NCBI GenBank assembly: GCA_905201915.1
Contig: CAJKQE010000053.1
Coordinates: forward strand, 1-14,924
Source of the DNA: an uncultured Lachnospiraceae bacterium
GTDB taxonomy: Bacteria > Bacillota > Clostridia > Lachnospirales > Lachnospiraceae
Length of the DNA stretch: 14,924 nt
Direction: 5' to 3'
The stretch's first letter is position 1, and each line of letters opens with the position of its first letter. Below are positions 6,626 to 13,129 of the stretch, in pieces. Position numbers and translations under genes: made by a program. The notes beneath the pieces are model-generated. The model ran no database searches. It was given only the letters and a program-made list of their open reading frames with translations, and was not told where the DNA came from.

Positions 6626-7279
6626 TTATTCACCAAATACTGCAATATAGTCTTTTTTAAATTTTTCAATTCCTGCATCTGTCAATGGATGATGCAACAT
6701 TTGCTCAATTACTTTATACGGTACAGTAGCAATATCTGCCCCTGCAAGAGCACAGTCTGTTACGTGCATCGGATGTCTTACACTTGCCGCAATAATCTCT
6801 GTTTCAATACCTGCAATAGAAAACATCTCAGCAATTGTACTGATTAACTCCACCCCATTTGTAGAAATATCATCTAATCTTCCTAAAAACGGTGAAACAT
6901 AAGTTGCTCCTGCTCTGGCAGCCAAAAGTGCCTGATTTGCTGTAAAAATCAAAGTAACATTTGTTTTAATTCCCTCTGCTGATAATGCTTTTACTGCTTT
7001 TAAGCCTTCTGCTGTCATAGGAATTTTTACAACCATATTCGGATGAATTGCGGCTATTTCTCGTCCTTCTTCAATCATTCCTTCTGCTGAAGTAGTAGTA
7101 GCTTTTACTTCACCGCTAATCGGTCCATCTACAATAGACACAATTTCTTTAATTACTTCTTCAAATTTTCTTCCCTCTTTAGCAATTAAAGACGGATTTG
7201 TAGTTACCCCGCAAATAACACCCATATCGTTTGCCTTTTTAATGTCTTCCACCTTTGCTGTGTCAATAAAAAATTTCAT
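6626..7279 (-). CDS. tal: Small transaldolase (TAL/FSA family, MipB/TalC-like)
   Basis: 217 residues, the usual length of the small, homodecameric transaldolase/fructose-6-phosphate aldolase group. The TIM-barrel landmarks are FIDTA (4-8), GVTTNPSLI (24-32), the Schiff-base Lys85 in VVKIPMTAEGLKA, and ATYVSPFLGRLDD (125-137). Two residues separate the activities in this family: E. coli FSA has Gln59 and Tyr131, while true transaldolases have Glu and Phe. Here they are Glu57 (SGEVKATT) and Phe131 (SPFLGR), so I call it a transaldolase, which transfers dihydroxyacetone between sugar phosphates. That fits the adjacent transketolase subunits. AGGAGGT precedes ATG 7279 by about 10 bases. Annotation pipelines may label it fsa. 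The substrate call is inferred from two residues. Confidence 0.88.
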   Translation of the reverse strand: MKFFIDTAKVEDIKKANDMGVICGVTTNPSLIAKEGRKFEEVIKEIVSIVDGPISGEVKATTTSAEGMIEEGREIAAIHPNMVVKIPMTAEGLKAVKALSAEGIKTNVTLIFTANQALLAARAGATYVSPFLGRLDDISTNGVELISTIAEMFSIAGIETEIIAASVRHPMHVTDCALAGADIATVPYKVIEQMLHHPLTDAGIEKFKKDYIAVFGE

Positions 7280-7337
7280 AATAATAAATACCTCCTCTTT
7301 TCACTCTGCCCCGCAGGCAACTTTCTTTGATATTTAC

Positions 7338-7366
7338 AGTTTACTCTCCATGGGCAAGTTATGCAA
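7338..7366 (-). promoter_or_regulatory. Possible transaldolase promoter with dyad in the spacer
   Basis: On the minus strand TTGCAT (7366-7361), 17-bp spacer, TAAACT (7343-7338). Both hexamers are weak. The spacer region holds an imperfect dyad, ACTTGCC-CAT-GGAGAGT (5 of 7 pairs). A weak promoter with dyad symmetry between the hexamers suggests an activator-dependent promoter, but no regulator can be assigned from this window. Confidence 0.35.
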
Positions 7367-7460
7367 GGGAACCTTTTATTATAAATAATTTTATTTATTA
7401 ATAATTTTTATTTTTATTAACACTCAAAAAAATAATTCTATTTATTCACTTGTAATTAAG

Positions 7461-7485
7461 CAAATATTATTACTAATAATATTTG
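7461..7485. promoter_or_regulatory. Perfect 12-bp-arm AT palindrome after the LacI-type gene
   Basis: CAAATATTATTA, one base, then TAATAATATTTG: a perfect inverted repeat starting five bases past the stop codon of the LacI-type gene. On the minus strand it is not followed by a T-tract, so it is a poor terminator for that operon. On the plus strand it is followed by AGTTTTTATTT. It may be a weak terminator, an RNA 3'-end stabiliser or a protein-binding site. A second AT palindrome, ATAAATAA-TT-TTATTTAT, lies at 7381-7398. The rest of 7280-7490 is very AT-rich and holds the putative transaldolase promoter. Confidence 0.4.
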
Positions 7486-7490
7486 AGTTT

Positions 7491-8597
7491 TTATTTAATT
7501 ATTTTTCTATTTTTTTCTTTTACTCTGGCATAAGCGGTGGTTTTACGTACAATTAATTTCGGCTCATATTCAATGTGATAAACACTTACAGGAGTTGTCT
7601 CATGACATAGCTGACTATCCGTCTCAATCTTCTTCATAATAATGTCACAGGCATCTCTTCCTTTTAAAGGTACAAAATGTTCAATAGTAGTCAATGCCAT
7701 AGGCATCATGCGCGAAAAGATAATATTGTCACATCCAATTACAGATACATCTCCAGGAACTCTATATTTCTCCTCTTGCAGAGCATCTATAATACCAAAA
7801 GCAATCATATCATTCAAACCTGCTATAGCTGTAATGTCAGGTCTCTCTTTTAAAAGTTCTTTTGTCAAATTATAACCAATGCGATATTCAGAATCTACGC
7901 TGGGTAACACTTCATCCCAACGATCATCTGCCGCTTTTATGCTCACAAACCGGGAGAAACCTTCCTTTTCAAACTCCTTGACAAATCCTTCTACTCTCCG
8001 AAAACGCTGTGCCTGTCTTTTTGTAAGCGGCGGTGCAATAAATGCCACCCTTTGATGTCCTAAATCCAGTAAATGCCTTGCCATAAGACTGCCAATTTTT
8101 GTATTATCCTGATTGATTGCATCTACTTTTACCTTATCTCTATTACTGATAATCACCAAAGGAATTTTTGCAGCAATTTCTTCTACCTGTTCCATAAATT
8201 GATTACTGGGATTACAAGTATAAATAATACCTGCCGGAGAGACACTATGCATCAATTTTAAATACTGTTCCTCCAACTTCAACTCCCTTTGAGTATTACA
8301 TACAAAAACTCCGTAACCGTTTTCTTTTGCAACAGTTTCAATTCCCTGAAGAAGCATCACATAATACGGATTAGTAAGAGTCGGACAAAAAACCACCAAA
8401 AGTCTGCTGTCTTTGGAATTTTTCCGCTGGCGTCTTTTGGGAATAGTATATCCCAGCTGTGCCGCTGCCTGTTCCACCTTTTGTATCGTCTCTTTTGAAA
8501 AAGAAACATTATATTTCTTATTCAACACCATAGAAACTGTGGCTTGAGAAACTCCCGCTGCTTTTGCAATATCTGTTGATGTAACTTTTTTCTTCAT
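7491..8597 (-). CDS. LacI/GalR-family transcriptional regulator
   Basis: 368 residues. The N-terminal helix-turn-helix and hinge are typical: TSTDIAKAAGVSQATVSMVLN (6-26), then a hinge through about residue 60. A periplasmic-binding-protein-like effector domain follows (LLVVFCPTLTNPYYVMLLQGIE ... VAFIAPPL ... VSVIGCDNI ... MALTTIEHF). It should bind a sugar or related effector and repress or activate a small regulon. The ATG at 8597 overlaps the recR stop as ATGA and has only a weak ribosome binding site, so it is probably translated by coupling from recR. It is thus the fourth gene of the dnaX operon. The neighbouring transaldolase-transketolase genes are plausible targets, but no classic CG-centred LacI operator is visible there. 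Family sure; ligand and targets unknown. Confidence 0.92.
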   Translation of the reverse strand: MKKKVTSTDIAKAAGVSQATVSMVLNKKYNVSFSKETIQKVEQAAAQLGYTIPKRRQRKNSKDSRLLVVFCPTLTNPYYVMLLQGIETVAKENGYGVFVCNTQRELKLEEQYLKLMHSVSPAGIIYTCNPSNQFMEQVEEIAAKIPLVIISNRDKVKVDAINQDNTKIGSLMARHLLDLGHQRVAFIAPPLTKRQAQRFRRVEGFVKEFEKEGFSRFVSIKAADDRWDEVLPSVDSEYRIGYNLTKELLKERPDITAIAGLNDMIAFGIIDALQEEKYRVPGDVSVIGCDNIIFSRMMPMALTTIEHFVPLKGRDACDIIMKKIETDSQLCHETTPVSVYHIEYEPKLIVRKTTAYARVKEKNRKIIK

Positions 8598-9193
8598 AAC
8601 TCTACTCTGCCCTCTAAGGCTCTTAAAAGTGTTACTTCGTCAATATATTCTAAATCTCCGCCTACAGGAACTCCGCTGGCAATACGACTTACCTTAATTC
8701 CTGTTGGTTTAATCAATTTACTGATATACATTGCCGTAGTTTCCCCTTCCAGACTGGAATTAGTAGCAATAATCACTTCTTCAATATCATTTTCTGATAT
8801 TCTCTGCATCAATTCCTTTAGTTTAATATCATCCGGTCCTATTCCCAGCATAGGAGAAATTGCTCCATGAAGTACATGATAAACTCCCTCGAATTTACCG
8901 GTTTTTTCATAAGCCGCTAAATCTCTGGTGTTCTCTACTACCATAATCACATTGTGATTTCTCTTTGGGTTTTTACAAATCGGACATACCTCCTGATCAG
9001 TAAGGGTATAACAACATTTACAGTACTGTACATTTGCTTTCGCATTTGTAATCGCTCCTGCCAACTGTTCCACCTGCTCTTTTGGCATATTTAAAATGTG
9101 GAACGCCAGGCGTTGTGCAGATTTTGCACCAATGCCCGGCAATCTTGAAAATTCTTCTATAAGTTTGTTAATGTGACTACTATAGTATTCCAT
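8594..9193 (-). CDS. recR: Recombination mediator RecR
   Basis: 199 residues, normal length for RecR. In order: helix-hairpin-helix (about 7-29, FSRLPGIGAKSAQRLA), a four-cysteine zinc finger (Cys58, Cys61, Cys70, Cys73, in YCKCCYTLTDQEVCPIC), a Toprim domain (about 81-175, VIMVVENTRDLAAYE ... IIATNSSLEGE), and the C-terminal IASGVPVGGDLEYIDEVTLLRALEGR motif. RecR works with RecO (and RecF) in the cytoplasm to load RecA on gaps in DNA. The start codon overlaps the ybaB stop as TAATG, with GGAGGA about 12 bases upstream. Order dnaX-ybaB-recR is conserved across bacteria. Confidence 0.98.
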   Translation of the reverse strand: MEYYSSHINKLIEEFSRLPGIGAKSAQRLAFHILNMPKEQVEQLAGAITNAKANVQYCKCCYTLTDQEVCPICKNPKRNHNVIMVVENTRDLAAYEKTGKFEGVYHVLHGAISPMLGIGPDDIKLKELMQRISENDIEEVIIATNSSLEGETTAMYISKLIKPTGIKVSRIASGVPVGGDLEYIDEVTLLRALEGRVEL

Positions 9194-9549
9194 TAGAACG
9201 GAAATCCTCCGCCCATACCGCCAAGTCCGCCTGTTAATTTTGACATAACAGCAGCTGACTCTTCTTCCATTTTACGGAGCGCTTCATTTGTTGCAGCTAC
9301 AATTAAATCTTCCAGCATTTCAATATCATCTGGATCAACTACTTCTTCTGCTAATTTCACTTTTAAAACTTCCTTTTTACCAGAAACCGTAACTTCTACC
9401 GCACCACCGCCTGCTGCTGCGGTAAACTCTTTTTCTTCTAATGCTTTCTGATTTTCTTCCATCTGACGCTGCATTTTCTGCGCCTGTTTCATTAAATTGT
9501 TCATGTTTCCCGGCATCATACCACCTGGAAATCCACCTCTTTTTGCCAT
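9193..9549 (-). CDS. YbaB/EbfC-family nucleoid-associated protein
   Basis: 118 residues. A Gly/Met-rich start (FPGGMMPGNMNNLMKQAQKM) leads into an amphipathic helix, a central beta-sheet part (GGGAVEVTVSGKKEVLKVKL, 47-66) and a helix containing DDIEMLEDLIVAATNEAL (74-91), with a Gly-rich tail. This is the YbaB/EbfC family of small dimeric DNA-binding proteins. GGAGG upstream of ATG 9549 is strong. Gap to dnaX is 12 bases, and the stop overlaps the recR start. Its place between dnaX and recR is the standard order. Confidence 0.96.
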   Translation of the reverse strand: MAKRGGFPGGMMPGNMNNLMKQAQKMQRQMEENQKALEEKEFTAAAGGGAVEVTVSGKKEVLKVKLAEEVVDPDDIEMLEDLIVAATNEALRKMEEESAAVMSKLTGGLGGMGGGFPF

Positions 9550-9561
9550 AATAAATTCCTC

Positions 9562-11178
9562 CTACTCTTCTTCCATATTTTCTACTGTAATTTCCATATT
9601 AATATTTTTATGAATTAAATCATCTACGGAAATCTCCGCCAGTCCACTTTTTCCCTGACCGGTTTCACTGTTTTTCAATATCATTTTTATTTCTACTTCT
9701 TTTCCGATTTTCTTTCGAACTGCATTTTTCAGCATTTCCAAATTCTCGGGATTATCAATACATGTCTGCGCCAAAAAATTTTGAAATTCCACATAAAGGA
9801 TTGGCTCACCTGTATTTCCATCATATTTCGGTACAGAGTCTAAAAGCATCTGCTGCAAAAGCCCCTTTGTATCACGAATAATAGAATTCCAGTTCTTTTT
9901 TACATACTGCAAATCCTCTGGCGCTGCCTTTTCAGGCTTTACTGTTTCTTCTTGAATTTCTTCCCGTATGTTTTCCGCTTTTATCTTCCCATAGTTCTCA
10001 GCTGGTACGCTTGACATCAGCACACCGTTTTGCAACTTTTCTTCCAAAACCCGAACTCTGTCATAAAGGGAATCCAAATTCATCTCCATAACCGGCTGAC
10101 AAAGCTTAATCAATGCAATTTCTACTAAAACCCTCTTTTGAGAAGCGTATTTTATCTGGTTTGAAAGTTCTGAAAAAATACGAATATAACGCATGAGAGT
10201 TTCTACATCCAGCATACTACTCTCCTCTTTCATTCTCTCCAGATTTTCTGCCGATGCATCTACTGCCTCCTCAGGGTGCTCTGAAGTAGAAATCAAAAGC
10301 AAGTTACGCAAATACCAAATAAAGTCTGTAACAAATTGCCCCAGTTCCCTTCCCTGGATAATAATTTCATCTAAGGTTTTAATTGTGCCTGCCGTATTCT
10401 GTTGCAAAATTTGACGAAGCATACGACTGAATACCTGCGTATCCACTGCCCCTAAATTCTCTAAAACCTTCTCATAAGTGAGTTTTTCTCCCAAATAAAA
10501 AGCAATACACTGGTCTAAAAGGGACAGAGCATCTCGCATAGAACCATCTGCCGCCTTGGCAATATAGCGAATTGCCTTTTCTTCAACATCGTTCCCTTCT
10601 TTATCCATTAACTCCTGCAAACGTGCTGCAATGGTTTCTGCTGTAATTCGTCTGAAATCATACCGCTGGCAGCGAGATAAAATGGTAATTGGAATTTTAT
10701 GGGCTTCCGTAGTTGCCAAAATAAAAATAACATAAGACGGAGGTTCTTCCAAGGTTTTTAAAAGAGCATTAAAAGCTCCTGTTGAAAGCATGTGTACCTC
10801 GTCAATAATATAAACCTTATATTTACCTGTTGTTGGGCGATATGCTACCTCTTCACGAATTTCACGAATATTATCCACACCATTATTGGATGCGGCATCA
10901 ATTTCGATTACATTCATAGAAGTACCTTCGTTAATTGCCCTGCAGGTTTTACAGGTGTTACAGGGACTTCCGTCAATCGGATGCTCACAGTTTACTGCTC
11001 TTGCCAAAATTTTGGCAATCGTGGTCTTACCTGTACCTCTCGTACCGCAGAAAAGATACGCATGCCCGATTCTATCAGCTTTTATCTGATTTTTCAATGT
11101 AGTTACAATATGTTCCTGCCCCTTTACATCTTCAAATTCCTGAGGACGAAACTTACGATAAAGAGCTGTATAGCCCAT
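9562..11178 (-). CDS. dnaX: DNA polymerase III subunit gamma/tau
   Basis: 538 residues. AAA+ clamp-loader ATPase: Walker A GTRGTGKTT (45-53), a zinc-binding cysteine cluster (Cys64, 73, 76, 79), Walker B VYIIDEVHM (122-130), sensor 1 ILATTEAH (153-160), and the arginine finger in SRC (168-170). The collar domain runs to about 360, and the rest should be the tau-specific tail that contacts the polymerase and helicase. Start placed at ATG 11178, behind AGGAG; the frame remains open upstream to a TTG at 11217, but that has no ribosome binding site. A second perfect AGGAGGT at 11211-11205 has no start codon at the right distance and may be a stand-by site. At codons 426-428 (GTA AAA AAG) is an in-frame A AAA AAG heptamer that could give a 435-residue gamma-like product by -1 frameshift. 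Head of the dnaX-ybaB-recR-lacI operon, divergent from the SRP RNA. Confidence 0.97.
   Translation of the reverse strand: MGYTALYRKFRPQEFEDVKGQEHIVTTLKNQIKADRIGHAYLFCGTRGTGKTTIAKILARAVNCEHPIDGSPCNTCKTCRAINEGTSMNVIEIDAASNNGVDNIREIREEVAYRPTTGKYKVYIIDEVHMLSTGAFNALLKTLEEPPSYVIFILATTEAHKIPITILSRCQRYDFRRITAETIAARLQELMDKEGNDVEEKAIRYIAKAADGSMRDALSLLDQCIAFYLGEKLTYEKVLENLGAVDTQVFSRMLRQILQQNTAGTIKTLDEIIIQGRELGQFVTDFIWYLRNLLLISTSEHPEEAVDASAENLERMKEESSMLDVETLMRYIRIFSELSNQIKYASQKRVLVEIALIKLCQPVMEMNLDSLYDRVRVLEEKLQNGVLMSSVPAENYGKIKAENIREEIQEETVKPEKAAPEDLQYVKKNWNSIIRDTKGLLQQMLLDSVPKYDGNTGEPILYVEFQNFLAQTCIDNPENLEMLKNAVRKKIGKEVEIKMILKNSETGQGKSGLAEISVDDLIHKNINMEITVENMEEE
9872..9916 (-). promoter_or_regulatory. 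Candidate programmed -1 frameshift site in dnaX
   Basis: The slippery heptamer A AAA AAG (minus strand 9901-9895) is in the zero frame needed for tandem slippage. GAGGA, 12 bases upstream (codons for Glu-Asp in PEDLQY), resembles the stimulatory Shine-Dalgarno of E. coli dnaX. After slippage the -1 frame reads Glu-Leu-Glu-Phe-Tyr-Tyr-Ser and stops at TGA (9874-9872). The product would be 435 residues against 538 for full length. E. coli uses the same heptamer at nearly the same codon number. I see only a weak downstream stem (GAAT/ATTC), so efficiency is uncertain. Confidence 0.5.
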
Positions 11179-11234
11179 GTGAATTCTCCTTTTTCTTTTA
11201 ATATACCTCCTACACAATAAAGAAGGCTTTTTCT

Positions 11235-11263
11235 ATTATATAATATTTTATATTACCTCACAA
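11235..11263 (-). promoter_or_regulatory. dnaX operon promoter
   Basis: On the minus strand TTGTGA (11263-11258), 17-bp spacer, TATAAT (11240-11235). The -35 matches four of six and the -10 matches fully. The predicted start leaves a leader of roughly 50 bases before the dnaX ATG. It is seven bases away from the -35 of the divergent SRP RNA promoter. Confidence 0.65.
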
Positions 11264-11270
11264 CTTATAT

Positions 11271-11299
11271 TTGACATTTTCTCGAAAAGCCGTTATACT
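11271..11299 (+). promoter_or_regulatory. SRP RNA promoter
   Basis: TTGACA (11271-11276), 17-bp spacer, TATACT (11294-11299). This near-consensus sigma-A promoter places the start at about 11306-11309, exactly where the terminal stem of the SRP RNA begins. Confidence 0.85.
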
Positions 11300-11308
11300 G
11301 TTAACATC

Positions 11309-11566
11309 GTGCAGCCGGGGAGATAGCGGTGCCCTGTACCTGCAATCCGCTACAGCAGGGGTGATGCCAATCTGAGGCTTGTATCCTGTGGAGCTGCCCT
11401 CTATAAGTGGCGTTGACGTTTGGGTCTTACGCAACAGGAATCTGTGAACCGTGTCAGGACAGGAATGTAGCAGCACTAAGCAGAACCTTCTGTGTGCCGT
11501 AAGGGTGCCTGGGCCGAGTTAACTGTAGAGGTAACGTTCATGAAAAAGTTTCGATGGGCGGCGCAC
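11309..11566 (+). ncRNA. ffs: Signal recognition particle RNA, large (Alu-containing) type
   Basis: About 258 nt. The ends pair as GTGC-(A)-GCC (11309-11316) with GGCGCAC (11560-11566). The 5' part (about 11317-11380) matches the Alu domain of Gram-positive SRP RNAs, with CCTGCAATCCGCTA. The S domain is plain: GCAACAGGAATCTGTGAACC, then the Ffh-binding helix 8 with CAGG ... GGAA ... AGCAG at 11455-11474. It guides signal-sequence proteins to the membrane together with Ffh. Proximity to dnaX is typical of Firmicutes, but here the RNA is on the opposite strand, reading away from dnaX. The stem closing the GGAA tetraloop is ACA/UGU where E. coli has UCC/GGA, so pairing is kept by compensating changes. 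Boundaries are within a few bases. Confidence 0.95.
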
Positions 11567-11605
11567 GATAAAAATAAATAATCTTCTATCTATTCTTTTT
11601 ATATC

Positions 11606-11629
11606 TGCCGAATATCCGGCATCATTTTC
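11606..11629 (+). terminator. Weak possible terminator of the SRP RNA
   Basis: TGCCG-AATATC-CGGCA (11606-11621) followed by TCATTTTC. The stem is only five pairs and the T-tract is broken, and it lies 40 bases past the mature 3' end. The T-rich stretch at 11583-11600 lies before it. Low confidence; read-through into the DedA gene is possible. Confidence 0.3.
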
Positions 11630-11664
11630 GCATAAACATAGAAAAAAACAATGGTGACTTTCTC

Positions 11665-12288
11665 ATGAATGATTTATTAGTAGAAATTCTGAACACTTAT
11701 GGCTATTTAGGCATTGCCTTTCTCATTATGGTCGAAAACATTTTTCCTCCTATCCCCTCCGAAGTTATTCTTACTTTCAGTGGCTTTATGACCACTTTTA
11801 CCCAAATGAACTTACCCGGAGTTGTTGTATCTGCCACAGTTGGAAGTCTGGCAGGCGCTATCCTTCTCTATGAACTGGGAAGTATCCTTTCTATGGAAAA
11901 GATAGAATCTCTTGTAAATGGCCCTATTGGAAAAACGCTCCACTTGGATATCCATGATATAAAAAAAGCCATAAGCTGGTTTGACAGTAAAGGCAATTAT
12001 ACCGTATTTCTATGTCGCTTCATACCAATTATACGAAGTCTTATTTCTATTCCTGCAGGCATTGCACGGATGAGTTTAGGCCCTTTTTTCCTTATGACAA
12101 CCTTAGGCAGTCTGATTTGGAATTTTATCCTTATTTTTCTGGGCGCTGCTGCCGGTTCTTCCTGGCAAAAAGCAGTACAGTATTTTCAGAATTATTCTCA
12201 GGCTGCCAAAATTGTCCTTATTTTATTTTCCCTTGTAGGCCTTTTCCTTTTCTTGCGTCACCGGTTTAGCAAAAAGTCTTCAGTTTAA
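11665..12288 (+). CDS. DedA-family membrane protein
   Basis: 207 residues, usual DedA length. Hallmarks: the acidic ENIFPPIPSEV motif (24-34) in the first re-entrant region, and CRFIPIIRSLISIPAGIARM (117-136) with conserved arginines 118 and 124. Hydrophobic segments follow at about 140-163 and 182-198, and the tail is basic (RHRFSKKSS). DedA proteins are membrane transporters; several are linked to recycling of undecaprenyl phosphate or lipid scrambling, but which lipid this one handles is unknown. The start at 11665 has GGTGA seven bases upstream. It lies just downstream of the SRP RNA on the same strand, with no clear promoter of its own. Its 3' end overlaps the convergent homocysteine methyltransferase gene by 23 bases with no terminator between. 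Confidence 0.9.
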   Translation: MNDLLVEILNTYGYLGIAFLIMVENIFPPIPSEVILTFSGFMTTFTQMNLPGVVVSATVGSLAGAILLYELGSILSMEKIESLVNGPIGKTLHLDIHDIKKAISWFDSKGNYTVFLCRFIPIIRSLISIPAGIARMSLGPFFLMTTLGSLIWNFILIFLGAAAGSSWQKAVQYFQNYSQAAKIVLILFSLVGLFLFLRHRFSKKSSV

Positions 12289-13129
12289 CAAGCTGTTTAA
12301 TATATTCAGGAGTTGTTCCACAACAGCCCCCTACAAGATTTGCTCCAGCATCAATAAGACGTTTGATATGACAGGAAAATTCCTCTGCTCCCATAGAATA
12401 TACGGGGTTACCTGTGGCATCAATCACCGGATTTCCTGCATTTGGTTTCACAATCAAAGGAATACTTATTCTTTTTCTTATATTTTCTACCACGCTAAGG
12501 AGCTGATCCGGACCTGTAGAACAATTAATTCCCACGGCATCTGCTCCCATTTCTTCTAAGAGTTCTGCTGAGTCATAAATATTTCCTCCAAAAAATAGAC
12601 TTCCATCCGACTCTACTGTTAAAGTGCACATAACCGGTAAATTGCACAACTCTCTGGCAGCATCCAAAACTGCCATAGGCTCTGTTACCCCCAACATCGT
12701 TTCTGCCACAAGTAAATCAACTCCAGCCTCTAGCTGTGCTGCAATTTGTTCTTTATAGGCATCCAACAAAACTTCATATTCTGCGTCCTGTTTACCTGTA
12801 GTCGTCAAGTCTCCTGCCACCATACAATCTGTTCCTACTGCATTACGGGAAATCTCAACAAGCTGTTTATTTAAGTTATATACTTGATCTTCCAGACCAT
12901 GATTAGCAAGACTGATTTTATTAGCTGAAAAAGTAGGCGCATAAACAATCTGACTTCCTGCCTGCTGATATGCTTTTTGAAGTTTTGTAAGTGGCTCCGG
13001 ATTTTCACAAATCCACTTTTCTGTACAAATTCCTCTTGGCATACCTGCCTTCATTAAATTTGAACCTGTTGCCCCATCTAAAATAACAACTTCTTTACCG
13101 GTAAGTTCTTTGAATTCTTCTCTTGTCAT
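12266..13129 (-). CDS. Homocysteine S-methyltransferase family protein
   Basis: 287 residues, a single zinc-dependent homocysteine-binding barrel like the N-terminal module of MetH or BHMT. Visible: LDGATGSNL (17-25), APTFSANKISL (64-74), GDLTTTG (106-112), and the zinc cysteines Cys203 (GINCSTGP) and Cys269-Cys270 (GGCCGTTPEYI). It should transfer a methyl group to homocysteine, making methionine; the donor could be a corrinoid-bound methyl, S-methylmethionine or betaine, and the sequence does not decide. No cobalamin or folate domain is attached, so it must use a partner or a free methyl donor. The ATG at 13129 overlaps the tadA stop as ATGA, with GAGAGG upstream, so the two are co-translated. 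There is no obvious biochemical link to tadA. Confidence 0.92.
   Translation of the reverse strand: MTREEFKELTGKEVVILDGATGSNLMKAGMPRGICTEKWICENPEPLTKLQKAYQQAGSQIVYAPTFSANKISLANHGLEDQVYNLNKQLVEISRNAVGTDCMVAGDLTTTGKQDAEYEVLLDAYKEQIAAQLEAGVDLLVAETMLGVTEPMAVLDAARELCNLPVMCTLTVESDGSLFFGGNIYDSAELLEEMGADAVGINCSTGPDQLLSVVENIRKRISIPLIVKPNAGNPVIDATGNPVYSMGAEEFSCHIKRLIDAGANLVGGCCGTTPEYIKQLVKLKTFC

Noticed and set aside
7381..7398. AT-only palindrome ATAAATAA-TT-TTATTTAT as an operator
   Set aside because: The region is almost pure A/T, so such symmetry arises easily; kept only as a remark.
11179..11217. Upstream TTG start extending DnaX by 13 residues (CRRYIKRKRRIH)
   Set aside because: No ribosome binding site precedes the TTG, the extra residues are encoded by the leader with its own AGGAG, and the family starts at MGYTALYRKFRP.
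11258..11476. 72-codon open frame on the minus strand opposite the SRP RNA
   Set aside because: It is the antisense of the conserved SRP RNA, covers that gene's promoter, and has no ribosome binding site.
11651..11668. Five-codon frame ATG GTG ACT TTC TCA TGA whose stop overlaps the DedA start
   Set aside because: No ribosome binding site lies before it; its GGTGA is itself the likely binding site for the DedA start. Probably chance.
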